Positions 1 through 5,245 of a DNA stretch of 8,666 nt are shown here, in pieces. The stretch comes from Candidatus Aenigmatarchaeota archaeon (lineage in GTDB: Archaea > Aenigmatarchaeota > Aenigmatarchaeia > Aenigmatarchaeales > Aenigmatarchaeaceae). Where the stretch lies: assembly GCA_017608545.1 (NCBI GenBank), contig JAFCFQ010000010.1, positions 1 to 8,666 on the forward strand, in the 5' to 3' direction. How positions within the stretch are numbered: the stretch's first letter is position 1; every line of letters begins with the position of its first letter. The notes under the pieces are model-generated. The model made no database searches and was not told where the DNA came from. It saw only the letters and a list, made by a program, of their open reading frames with translations. The position numbers and the translations under genes were made by a program.

Positions 1-240
1 GATAACATGTGGAATTTTTGCTTCAATTGCAGCTCATGCAGCAGAAGAGGCAAAAGCTCAAGGAAAAAAGAGAATTACACCATACTGGCGAACGTTAAAA
101 AAAGGTGTGTTATAAATCTCAAATATCCAGGTGGGATAAAGGCTCAAAAGAAACTTCTAGAGAAAGAAGGACATAAAATAATACAAAGAGGCAGGAATTA
201 TATCGTTGTAGATTTTGAAAAACATTTAGTAAAAATTTAA
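1..240 (+). pseudogene. Alkyltransferase-like (MGMT-family) gene, 3' part, one-base frameshift
   Basis: The 5' end lies outside the window. Reading from base 2 gives ITCGIF, an Ala/Glu-rich helix and TPYWRTLKKG (PYWR at 80-91), then meets a stop at 113-115. The frame starting at base 1 continues the homology from about base 106 (VINLKYPGG, then KKLLEKEGH) to the stop at 238-240. The joined product resembles the C-terminal DNA-binding half of O6-alkylguanine alkyltransferases. PYWR occupies the place of the catalytic PCHR, so the acceptor Cys is replaced by Tyr, as in non-catalytic alkyltransferase-like proteins that only bind damaged DNA. One G missing from 104-108 would restore the expected KKGGVIN. 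The Met codon at 7 is in the wrong frame for the 5' half and is not a real start. Family recognition is from memory of homologues. Whether this is a true pseudogene, a sequencing error or recoding is open. Confidence 0.7.
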
Positions 241-244
241 TATC

Positions 245-253
245 TTTAATAAT
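245..253 (+). promoter_or_regulatory. TATA-like box of the endonuclease III gene
   Basis: The stretch tttaataat lies 21-29 bases upstream of the ATG at 274. This fits an archaeal promoter with transcription starting at or very near the start codon. No Shine-Dalgarno sequence is visible before the ATG, which agrees with a leaderless transcript. Confidence 0.4.
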
Positions 254-273
254 TTTGTGGCTACTCTTTTTAT

Positions 274-930
274 ATGAGCAAAGCAAAAATAATTCTTAAT
301 TACATAGAAAAAAGATACGGAAGATATATTGACAATTCTACTTTAAGAAATAAAAAAATTTTTGAATTACTAATAGGAACGATTTTATCTCAAAGAACAA
401 GAGATGAAAATACTGATAAGGCTGTTAGCCGACTATTTTCTGTTGTAAAAACACCAAAACAAGTATTAAAATTATCTTTGAGTAAATTACAAAATCTAAT
501 CAAACCTACAGGATTTTACAAGCAAAAAGCTAGAAGAATAAAGCAAATATCGAAAATTCTATTAGAAAAATACAAAGGAAAAGTTCCTAATGATAGGAAA
601 GAATTAATGAAGCTTCCTGGTGTTGGATACAAAACAGCTGATATAGTATTAATGTACGGTTTTGGAATACCTAGAATAGCAATTGATACACATTGTAATA
701 GAATCCCTAAGAGGATAGGGTTAGTTGATAGAGAAGCTAATGTTGAAGAAGTAAGGAAAAAATTAGAGAGTTTGTTTCCTAAAAACAAGTGGTATTTAAT
801 TAATCTTGGTTTTGTTAACTTTGGAAAAGAAATTTGTAAACCTGTAAACCCATTATGTATTAAAGATTCTAGAAATTGTCCGTTTTCGAGTTTTTGTAAA
901 GCTTATAAAACTAGAAAATTCAAAGTTTAA
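274..930 (+). CDS. nth: Endonuclease III (DNA glycosylase/AP lyase)
   Basis: This 218-residue protein has the normal length of Nth, which removes oxidised pyrimidines and nicks the resulting abasic site in base excision repair. The first helices carry LLIGTILSQRT (residues 32-42), equivalent to the LLSAQ region of bacterial Nth. The helix-hairpin-helix reads LPGVGYKTA, with catalytic Lys120. Catalytic Asp138 lies in IAIDTH; both numbers match the E. coli enzyme. The C-terminal [4Fe-4S] loop has Cys188, 195, 202 and 208. Its spacing is C-X6-C-X6-C-X5-C, four residues longer than the usual X2 between the second and third Cys. The gene begins 33 bases after the alkyltransferase-like gene, so the two form a small repair pair. 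Its stop overlaps the converging downstream gene by 4 bases. The function is secure; only the cluster loop is unusual. Confidence 0.95.
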   Translation: MSKAKIILNYIEKRYGRYIDNSTLRNKKIFELLIGTILSQRTRDENTDKAVSRLFSVVKTPKQVLKLSLSKLQNLIKPTGFYKQKARRIKQISKILLEKYKGKVPNDRKELMKLPGVGYKTADIVLMYGFGIPRIAIDTHCNRIPKRIGLVDREANVEEVRKKLESLFPKNKWYLINLGFVNFGKEICKPVNPLCIKDSRNCPFSSFCKAYKTRKFKV

Positions 931-1361
931 GCTGGGATTACATCTATTTTAAATGTATAGTTTCCTAGTTCTGCATTAGGTTGAAATTCATGTTTTACAT
1001 AAAAGTAAAGATTACTTGTAGGAATCGTTATTGGATTTGTTAAAGTTTCGTTTTTATATTCATTTACAATAGACAAGTTAACACTATTTTTATCTCCATT
1101 TACAACTTCTGTTGTTACATTTACAATGAAATTCACATTTGCTCTGTTATCAATTTTTATTTTTGGTGAATATTCAATCTCTCCTTGATGAACACTTTTC
1201 AAAGTATAATTTTCGTCGTTGGAAGAACCATATATGTCTATTGTTATCCCTTTTTCAACAGTTGCATAACCTGTTATAGAACCATAGCTTGATATTACGG
1301 CCATTCCGACAATTCCTATAGTTAACAATCCTGCTAATACTAATAATATTTTTTTGTCCAT
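927..1361 (-). CDS. Membrane-anchored extracytoplasmic protein, function unknown
   Basis: This 144-residue protein has a short basic N-terminus (MDKK) and one hydrophobic helix at about residues 5-25. The segment ITGYATV (29-35) follows. N-terminal helices followed by this type of motif are frequent in surface-anchored proteins of small-genome archaea. The remaining ~110 residues are polar and beta-rich (for example SPKIKIDNRANVNFIVNVT). They end in NYTFKIDVIPA and suggest a single Ig-like or camelysin/TasA-like beta-sandwich facing outside; that fold is a guess. Five N-glycosylation sequons are present at Asn51, 81, 95, 104 and 134, consistent with an exported, glycosylated domain. No catalytic motif is visible. 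The gene converges with nth, the stop codons overlapping by 4 bases. A TATA-like box sits 27-34 bases upstream of its ATG. Confidence 0.75.
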   Translation of the reverse strand: MDKKILLVLAGLLTIGIVGMAVISSYGSITGYATVEKGITIDIYGSSNDENYTLKSVHQGEIEYSPKIKIDNRANVNFIVNVTTEVVNGDKNSVNLSIVNEYKNETLTNPITIPTSNLYFYVKHEFQPNAELGNYTFKIDVIPA

Positions 1362-1381
1362 GTTTATTTCTAAGAATAAAC
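1362..1381. repeat. Short inverted repeat at the start of the membrane-anchored protein gene
   Basis: The arms gtttatt (1362-1368) and aataaac (1375-1381) are perfect reverse complements separated by 6 bases. They sit immediately upstream of the ATG of the minus-strand gene and downstream of its TATA-like box. This is the position of an operator or a 5'-leader hairpin. In DNA this AT-rich, chance occurrence cannot be excluded. Confidence 0.3.
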
Positions 1382-1387
1382 TATAGC

Positions 1388-1395
1388 ATATTATT
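1388..1395 (-). promoter_or_regulatory. TATA-like box of the membrane-anchored protein gene
   Basis: On the minus strand the stretch reads aataatat, 27-34 bases upstream of the ATG at 1361. This spacing gives a leaderless or nearly leaderless transcript. It shows that the gene probably has its own promoter, separate from the acetyl-CoA synthetase alpha gene 81 bases upstream. Confidence 0.4.
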
Positions 1396-1442
1396 CTTTG
1401 ACTACTGTAAGTGGTAATAATTTTGTTTGTAGAAAATATAAA

Positions 1443-2807
1443 TCATTTTCTCTTCAATATTTTTCCGTATTCATATAAAACTTTTAAAGCTTTAACAGCT
1501 CTTTCAGGAGTTGGATAAACAGGAATTCCTAATCTTTCAAGTTTTCTATTCCTTTCTAAAACGTAATCACTTCCAGCAGAACAAACGGTTATTGGTTTTC
1601 CAAAAACTTTGCAGTCTTTTAAAACATCAACTATTTCATCAGTTAAAGTTGGAATCTGCATTAAAGCAATACAAGCAACACCAGAAACATTTTTATCTTT
1701 TAAAACAATCTCTAAAGTTTTTTGATACCTTTCAACAGTGGCATCTCCAGTTATATCAATCGGATTTTTTGTTGATGCATAAGGAGGTAAAAATGATTTT
1801 AAAGCCTTTATAGAAGAATTTTCTAAAGAAGGTAGTTCTAACCCACAATTTATTGCAGTGTCAGTAGCTACTATACCAAAACCACCACCATCAGTTACTA
1901 CTGCTATTTTATTATCTTTTAAAACAGGTTGATTTGCTAATGCTTTGGCATAATCAAAAATTTCTTCAGAAGATTTTGCTTCAATTATTCCTGCTTGTTT
2001 AAATGCAGCAGAGTATATTTGTGCTGATCCTGCCAAAGCTCCTGTATGTGAAGCAACAGCTTCTACTCCTTTTTCTGTTTTCCCAGCTTTGAAACAAACT
2101 ATTGGCTTGGTTTTTGTAACTCTTTTAGCAGTTTTTATGAACTCTAATCCATCTTTAACAGATTCTAGGTAAATTGCAATGCATCTAGTTGATAAATCCT
2201 TTTCTAAATACTTAATTAGCTCTATTTCATCTATATCTACTTTATTGCCTATTGAAATGAATTTAGAGACACCTACTCCCTCGTTTGCCATAATATCAAG
2301 CAAAATTGAGCCAAACGCTCCAGATTGAGTTATAAATGATATAAAACCTTCTGGAGGCCTCTTTAAACGCTTTTTTGGAAAAAATATCATATCTAAATCC
2401 TTTTTATACACCCCTATACAATTCGGTCCTAGAATACGAATTTTTCTAGATGTCTTACATAATTTTTTAAGCTCTAATTCTCTTTCTTTTTCTCCTATCT
2501 CTGAAAAACCAGAAGATATTATAGTAAAAACCTTTATTTTCTTTTTAATTCCTTCCTTAATAACTTTTAAAACTATTTCTGCAGGTACTACTATTATGGC
2601 ATGGTCAATAGGCTCTTCAACGTCTAATACAGAAGGATAAGCTTTTAAACCTAATATTTCTATTGCATTAGGATTTATAGGGTATATTTTTCCATTAAAA
2701 GAATATTTAAGGTTTTCTAAAATAGTATAACCTATTTTTCCAGGAGTTCTGCTGGCTCCAACTACAGCTACAGATTTTGGATTAAAGAATTTTTCTAAAA
2801 ATAGCAT
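1443..2807 (-). CDS. acdA: ADP-forming acetyl-CoA synthetase, alpha subunit
   Basis: This 454-residue protein matches the alpha subunit (about 460 residues in Pyrococcus) of the enzyme that converts acetyl-CoA, ADP and phosphate to acetate, ATP and CoA. This is the main substrate-level ATP-forming step of fermentative archaea. An N-terminal Rossmann-type CoA-binding domain carries VAVVGASRTPGKIGY (residues 13-27). Two succinyl-CoA-synthetase-like CoA-ligase domains follow, with ILGPNCIG (125-132), FITQSGAFG (158-166) and the phosphohistidine loop ASHTGALAGS. His254 corresponds to the transiently phosphorylated His257 of Pyrococcus furiosus. ITGDATVERY (352-361) lies in the last domain. All expected parts are intact. 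The partner beta gene is not adjacent but starts about 1.7 kb further right on the same strand. The ATG at 2807 has no ribosome-binding site but has a TATA-like box at the right spacing. The substrate could also be another short or branched acyl-CoA. Confidence 0.93.
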   Translation of the reverse strand: MLFLEKFFNPKSVAVVGASRTPGKIGYTILENLKYSFNGKIYPINPNAIEILGLKAYPSVLDVEEPIDHAIIVVPAEIVLKVIKEGIKKKIKVFTIISSGFSEIGEKERELELKKLCKTSRKIRILGPNCIGVYKKDLDMIFFPKKRLKRPPEGFISFITQSGAFGSILLDIMANEGVGVSKFISIGNKVDIDEIELIKYLEKDLSTRCIAIYLESVKDGLEFIKTAKRVTKTKPIVCFKAGKTEKGVEAVASHTGALAGSAQIYSAAFKQAGIIEAKSSEEIFDYAKALANQPVLKDNKIAVVTDGGGFGIVATDTAINCGLELPSLENSSIKALKSFLPPYASTKNPIDITGDATVERYQKTLEIVLKDKNVSGVACIALMQIPTLTDEIVDVLKDCKVFGKPITVCSAGSDYVLERNRKLERLGIPVYPTPERAVKALKVLYEYGKILKRK

Positions 2808-2829
2808 GGGAACTATTATATGTTTTCTG

Positions 2830-2839
2830 GTATTTATTT
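2830..2839 (-). promoter_or_regulatory. TATA-like box of acdA
   Basis: On the minus strand this stretch is A-rich (aaataaata core), 24-32 bases upstream of the acdA ATG, and lies directly beside the stop codon of the preceding gene. It suggests that acdA can be transcribed on its own as well as by read-through from the EF-Tu-domain-like gene. Confidence 0.35.
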
Positions 2840-3097
2840 TTATTCTATAATCTTAAAGACTTTTGCTCCTTCTTTTGCTCTTTGCTCAACCTTTAAGCCT
2901 ATTGCTTGCCCTGCTTCTGCTTTTTCAATATTTTCATGTTCTATTTGCATTGATTCAACAACTTGCTCAAAACTTTCTTCCCCTTTTTCTATCGATATTT
3001 TATCTCCAACATTCAAAGTGTCTTCTAATTCAACTACAGCTACAGATATTTTAGGATAAAAATGTGTTATTTTTCCTACAAGCTTTTTTTCAACCAT
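2840..3097 (-). CDS. EF-Tu domain 2-like translation-factor-type small protein
   Basis: The 85-residue product is a stand-alone beta-barrel resembling domain 2 of translational GTPases and the C-terminal barrel of U32 peptidase-like proteins. It reads KKLVGKITHFYPKISVAVVEL, then LNVGDKISI (28-36), FEQVVESMQIEH (43-54), and AEAGQAIGLKV (60-70). There is no GTPase domain, so it cannot be an elongation factor itself. Short proteins of this kind are annotated 'translation elongation factor-like' in many archaea and bacteria and have no established role. The start at 3097 is chosen over an 18-residue longer reading (to 3151). The ATG at 3097 is preceded by AGGTGA with a 4-base spacer, and the extra residues would fall in the promoter. 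The gene sits 32 bases upstream of acdA and may be co-transcribed with it. Confidence 0.82.
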   Translation of the reverse strand: MVEKKLVGKITHFYPKISVAVVELEDTLNVGDKISIEKGEESFEQVVESMQIEHENIEKAEAGQAIGLKVEQRAKEGAKVFKIIE

Positions 3098-3101
3098 TAA
3101 T

Positions 3102-3107
3102 TCACCT
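3102..3107 (-). promoter_or_regulatory. Shine-Dalgarno site of the EF-Tu-domain-like gene
   Basis: On the minus strand AGGTGA precedes the ATG at 3097 by 4 bases. The identical hexamer with the identical 4-base spacer precedes the TTG start of ku, so it is probably this genome's working ribosome-binding motif. It decides the start codon here. Confidence 0.65.
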
Positions 3108-3127
3108 AAAAATAATATAAATTCCAA

Positions 3128-3149
3128 CTTATAAAAACCTTTATATTTC
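3128..3149. promoter_or_regulatory. Back-to-back divergent promoters
   Basis: Only 80 bases separate the two divergent starts (3097 and 3178). They hold two adjacent TATA-like boxes. For the minus-strand EF-Tu-domain-like gene it is tttttataag (complement of 3129-3138). For the plus-strand membrane-protein gene it is tttatattt (3140-3148). Each lies about 30-40 bases from its start codon, giving short leaders. That fits the ribosome-binding site seen on the minus side. Binding at one box would probably hinder the other. Confidence 0.45.
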
Positions 3150-3177
3150 ACTTATACTTATTTTGATTTGTGGTAGA

Positions 3178-3360
3178 ATGGTAGTTAAAAAAACAATAGA
3201 GTGTTCTCACGGGGTTTACAAAATATTCTTGGGATTACTACTGATAATAGCAGGCTTAATATTTTGGTTTACTCCAGATTTCAAAGATGCTTGGATGTAT
3301 ACATTCTTTGTTACAGGAATTCTATTTATTTTAAAGGGGATCTATTTAAGTTCAAAATAG
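3178..3360 (+). CDS. Small two-helix membrane protein, function unknown
   Basis: The 60-residue product starts at the ATG at 3178; a TTG 15 bases earlier is in frame but weaker. A short cytoplasmic stretch (MVVKKTIECSHGVYK) is followed by a first membrane helix at about 16-31 (FLGLLLIIAGLIFWF). A loop TPDFKDAW follows, then a second helix at about 38-57 (MYTFFVTGILFILKGIYL), making a helical hairpin with a short basic tail. Cys9 and His11 near the N-terminus are the only residues that might bind a ligand. I do not recognise a family, and short hairpins of this type are common in small archaeal genomes. An overlapping reading in the next frame (3201-3410) is less hydrophobic and lacks promoter support, so this frame is preferred. 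Confidence 0.65.
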   Translation: MVVKKTIECSHGVYKIFLGLLLIIAGLIFWFTPDFKDAWMYTFFVTGILFILKGIYLSSK

Positions 3361-3385
3361 ACAGTAATAACATTTATTTAATTGA

Positions 3386-3398
3386 TTTTTGTTTTTTT
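3386..3398 (+). terminator. Oligo-T terminator after the small membrane protein gene
   Basis: Runs of five and seven T separated by a single G lie 26-38 bases after the stop codon. Archaeal RNA polymerase commonly terminates at such T tracts without a hairpin. The next gene on this strand has its own TATA box just downstream. Confidence 0.4.
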
Positions 3399-3405
3399 CA
3401 ATATC

Positions 3406-3413
3406 TATAAATA
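3406..3413 (+). promoter_or_regulatory. TATA box of the zinc-ribbon gene
   Basis: tataaata lies 23-30 bases upstream of the ATG at 3436, a near-ideal archaeal TATA sequence and spacing. No ribosome-binding site precedes the ATG, so the transcript is probably leaderless. Confidence 0.55.
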
Positions 3414-3435
3414 TTAGTATGTAAAATTTTCTTTT

Positions 3436-3627
3436 ATGGAAAAAACTTTCTTTGATGAAGAATTAATCAATACCAAACGATTAGTTTCTTGTCCACATTG
3501 CAAGACCAAGTTCAAAGTAAGCTTTGAACAAGTGGAAATTGTTTGTGAGTGCGGAGAAAAGTTCTGTGCAGAACCAGCTATTAATTTTCTAGAAGATTTT
3601 GTTTGGCATCCAAGTGAAAAATATTAA
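3436..3627 (+). CDS. Small zinc-ribbon protein, function unknown
   Basis: The 63-residue protein has CPHC (Cys19, Cys22), about 14 residues, then CECGEKFC (Cys37, 39, 44). This resembles a zinc ribbon of the type with a first CPxC knuckle followed by a KFKV strand. The second knuckle is irregular: C-X-C-G with an extra Cys five residues on, instead of CxxCG. The four metal ligands therefore cannot be assigned with certainty. Acidic stretches flank the ribbon (FFDEEL at 5-10, FLEDF at 51-55), and the C-terminus is aromatic and short (VWHPSEKY). No catalytic or DNA-binding domain accompanies it. It may be a protein-interaction or nucleic-acid-binding module. It has its own TATA box and ends just before a clear hairpin terminator. 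Confidence 0.75.
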   Translation: MEKTFFDEELINTKRLVSCPHCKTKFKVSFEQVEIVCECGEKFCAEPAINFLEDFVWHPSEKY

Positions 3628-3630
3628 TTT

Positions 3631-3655
3631 TAGGGAGTTCATCTCCCTATTTTTT
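3631..3655 (+). terminator. Hairpin terminator between convergent genes
   Basis: The arms tagggag (3631-3637) and ctcccta (3643-3649) form a perfect 7-bp stem with a 5-base loop, followed at once by six T (3650-3655). It lies in the 31 bases between the stop codons of the zinc-ribbon gene and acdB. The stem is markedly GC-richer than its surroundings. The T tract favours the plus strand. Reading from acdB, a five-T run follows the stem only after about ten bases, so it may work weakly in both directions. Confidence 0.7.
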
Positions 3656-3658
3656 AAT

Positions 3659-4495
3659 TCATTCTAAAATTATTCTCACATCTGCAGCAATTGCACTTTC
3701 AGAAGTTGCAAACAATGGATTTATATCCAATTCTTTTATCTTTTTATTTTTTTCCATTATTCTAGAAACCGCTAAGATAGTATCCACTATAGCTTCTTTA
3801 TTTGCTGGTTTTTGACCTCTAAATCCTTTTAGAATTAAATCCGAAAATCTAACTTCCATTAGCATCTCCTCTGCATCTTCTTTAGTTATTGGAGAAATTC
3901 TAAAACTTACATCTTTTAAAAATTCTGTGAATATCCCTCCTGCTCCTAATGCTATCACTATGTTGAACTGTGGATCCTTTCTTCCACCTACTATTATTTC
4001 ATATCCTTCTGTTATCATTTTTTGAATTAAAACTTTTTCACAACCTTTGATTTTCATTAATTCGTTAAATGTTTTAATTGCATCTTCTTTTGTTTGAATG
4101 TTAAGTCTAACACCATTAACTTCTGTTTTATGAATGATGCTTTTACCAGAAGCTTTCATTACACATGGAAAACCAATTTTCTTAATGGATTTCAATAACT
4201 CTTTTTCATTTTTGCAAAAAGCATAAGGAGGTAGCTTTACTCTATATCTTTTCAAGAGTTCATATGCTTTTTCATCAGACATTTTGTTTATTAAAGGTTT
4301 TATTTCATGTTTTTTAGAAACTTTTTTAGAAACTTTGACTTTTTTTATTGGCTTTTTAATCTTTTTCAATTTTTTCTTTTTCGTTTTTTTAATGACTTTT
4401 TTCTTTTTTTTAACTTTCTTTTTCACTTTTGGTTTAACTTTTTTTCTTCTAGATCTAGTCTTCTTCTTTTTCTTAAACATCTTAAACAAGGCCAT
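3659..4495 (-). CDS. acdB: ADP-forming acetyl-CoA synthetase, beta subunit, with lysine-rich N-terminal tail
   Basis: Residues ~67-278 are a complete ATP-grasp beta subunit. They contain IIHKTEVNGV (His122, matching the His phosphorylated during phosphate transfer in the Pyrococcus enzyme), GGRKDPQFN (170-178), GAGGIFTEFLKDVSFR (184-199) and KELDINPLFA (254-263). With AcdA it forms ATP from acetyl-CoA. Residues 1-66 are exceptional, with 36 Lys and 3 Arg and runs of five Lys, resembling the tail of linker histones. The usual subunit is about 232 residues and lacks this. The ATG at 4495 has a TATA-like box upstream. A later Met (residue 72) has no start signal and would cut into conserved sequence. 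It is the last gene of the minus-strand run containing ku and ligase, 31 bases after its neighbour. The tail might bind nucleic acid or be lysine-modified; that is inference. Confidence 0.92.
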   Translation of the reverse strand: MALFKMFKKKKKTRSRRKKVKPKVKKKVKKKKKVIKKTKKKKLKKIKKPIKKVKVSKKVSKKHEIKPLINKMSDEKAYELLKRYRVKLPPYAFCKNEKELLKSIKKIGFPCVMKASGKSIIHKTEVNGVRLNIQTKEDAIKTFNELMKIKGCEKVLIQKMITEGYEIIVGGRKDPQFNIVIALGAGGIFTEFLKDVSFRISPITKEDAEEMLMEVRFSDLILKGFRGQKPANKEAIVDTILAVSRIMEKNKKIKELDINPLFATSESAIAADVRIILE

Positions 4496-4520
4496 ATAAT
4501 CACTTAATAATTTTCATTAT

Positions 4521-4530
4521 TTATATTTAA
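4521..4530 (-). promoter_or_regulatory. Internal TATA-like box upstream of acdB
   Basis: On the minus strand ttaaatataa lies 26-35 bases upstream of the acdB ATG and overlaps the stop codon of the preceding gene. It suggests that acdB can be expressed separately from the ku-ligase genes although it lies in the same run. Confidence 0.45.
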
Positions 4531-5225
4531 GCAGTTTCTACCTTTCTTTTTATTTCATCGAATAATTTTGCTATCTCATTCTCTCCATACTCTCTCCAAT
4601 TTTCTGCTATCCCTTTCAACATAGTTGTGATAAGGTCTTTGTCTTCATTGGTCCATATTTTTTTCTCTTTCATTTTGTGGATGAGACTTAGAATTTCTTT
4701 CAAATAAAAAGATATTTTTTCAATATCTCTTAGTCCAGCTATAATCAATAATATTTCAGTTAATTCCTCTTTAAGCATTGAAACGTTTACTTCTTTTGAA
4801 ATTTCGGTTATTCTGTTTTCCAATTTTTCTACCCTTTCTGTTATTGCTTTAGTTTCCTCACCTTTAACTTCAGGTTTTATTTCTACCCTTTCTTTTATGC
4901 TAGGAGTTTCAATTAAAGGCTTTTCAATTTCTTTTTTCAGTTCAATTTTTTCTGATTTCGTTTTTTCAACAACTTTAGGTTTTTTCTCCAGTTTTTTTAT
5001 TTCTATTTTTTCAGGTGCAGTTGACTTTAAAACTATTTTAGGCTCTCCAATTACAGGATACTTTACTTCTATAATTCCATTTTCTTCAAGAATATTGAGC
5101 CAAGGTTCTAATTGTTTTTGAGTTACATTTAAGAACTCAGCAGCTTCACTAATTCCCATTTTCTTCTTTTCTCTTAAAACTCTTATGAATTCATCTATTG
5201 AAGTTTCAATAACGTTATCCTTCAT
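4527..5225 (-). CDS. Winged-helix protein with charged linker and coiled coil, function unknown
   Basis: The 232-residue protein has three parts. Residues ~8-67 form a helix-turn-helix with wing: ISEAAEFLNVTQKQLEPW is the helix-turn-helix, followed by LEENGIIEVKYP and the wing IGEPKIVLK. Residues ~68-125 are a Lys/Glu/Pro-rich, probably unfolded linker. Residues ~126-232 are helical, starting with a predicted coiled coil (RVEKLENRITEISKEV). A helical bundle with LLIIAGLRDIEKISFYL and WTNEDKDLITTMLKG then follows. Proteins with a similar first domain and charged linker occur in small-genome archaea, without known function as far as I recall. The architecture suggests a DNA-binding N-terminus tethered to an oligomerising C-terminus. 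It lies 20 bases after the ligase gene and 31 before acdB, so it could regulate or assist that run. A local regulator and a structural chromatin protein are equally possible. Confidence 0.7.
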   Translation of the reverse strand: MKDNVIETSIDEFIRVLREKKKMGISEAAEFLNVTQKQLEPWLNILEENGIIEVKYPVIGEPKIVLKSTAPEKIEIKKLEKKPKVVEKTKSEKIELKKEIEKPLIETPSIKERVEIKPEVKGEETKAITERVEKLENRITEISKEVNVSMLKEELTEILLIIAGLRDIEKISFYLKEILSLIHKMKEKKIWTNEDKDLITTMLKGIAENWREYGENEIAKLFDEIKRKVETA

Positions 5226-5245
5226 GAAATCAACATATTATTATA

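Noticed and set aside
516..788. Minus-strand 90-residue frame inside nth.
   Set aside because: It is fully contained in a strongly conserved gene on the other strand and shows no domain or start signal.
1511..1813. Plus-strand 100-residue frame inside acdA.
   Set aside because: It is antisense to conserved acdA sequence, is rich in Gln, Phe and Leu, and has no recognisable domain.
2820..3059. Plus-strand Ser/Cys/Phe-rich frames opposite the EF-Tu-domain-like gene.
   Set aside because: They are shadows of a gene with a good ribosome-binding site and a recognised fold; no promoter precedes them.
3098..3151. An 18-residue N-terminal extension of the EF-Tu-domain-like protein.
   Set aside because: It spans the promoter region and the ribosome-binding site of the ATG at 3097, and homologues start near that ATG.
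3201..3410. A 69-residue frame overlapping the small membrane protein.
   Set aside because: The overlapping frame at 3178 gives two clean membrane helices and lies at a sensible distance from a TATA box; this one has neither.
4284..4507. Two overlapping plus-strand Phe-rich open frames that look like membrane proteins.
   Set aside because: They are the antisense reading of the lysine-rich acdB tail: AAA/AAG codons read backwards give TTT/CTT. They have no promoter and the conserved acdB frame covers them.
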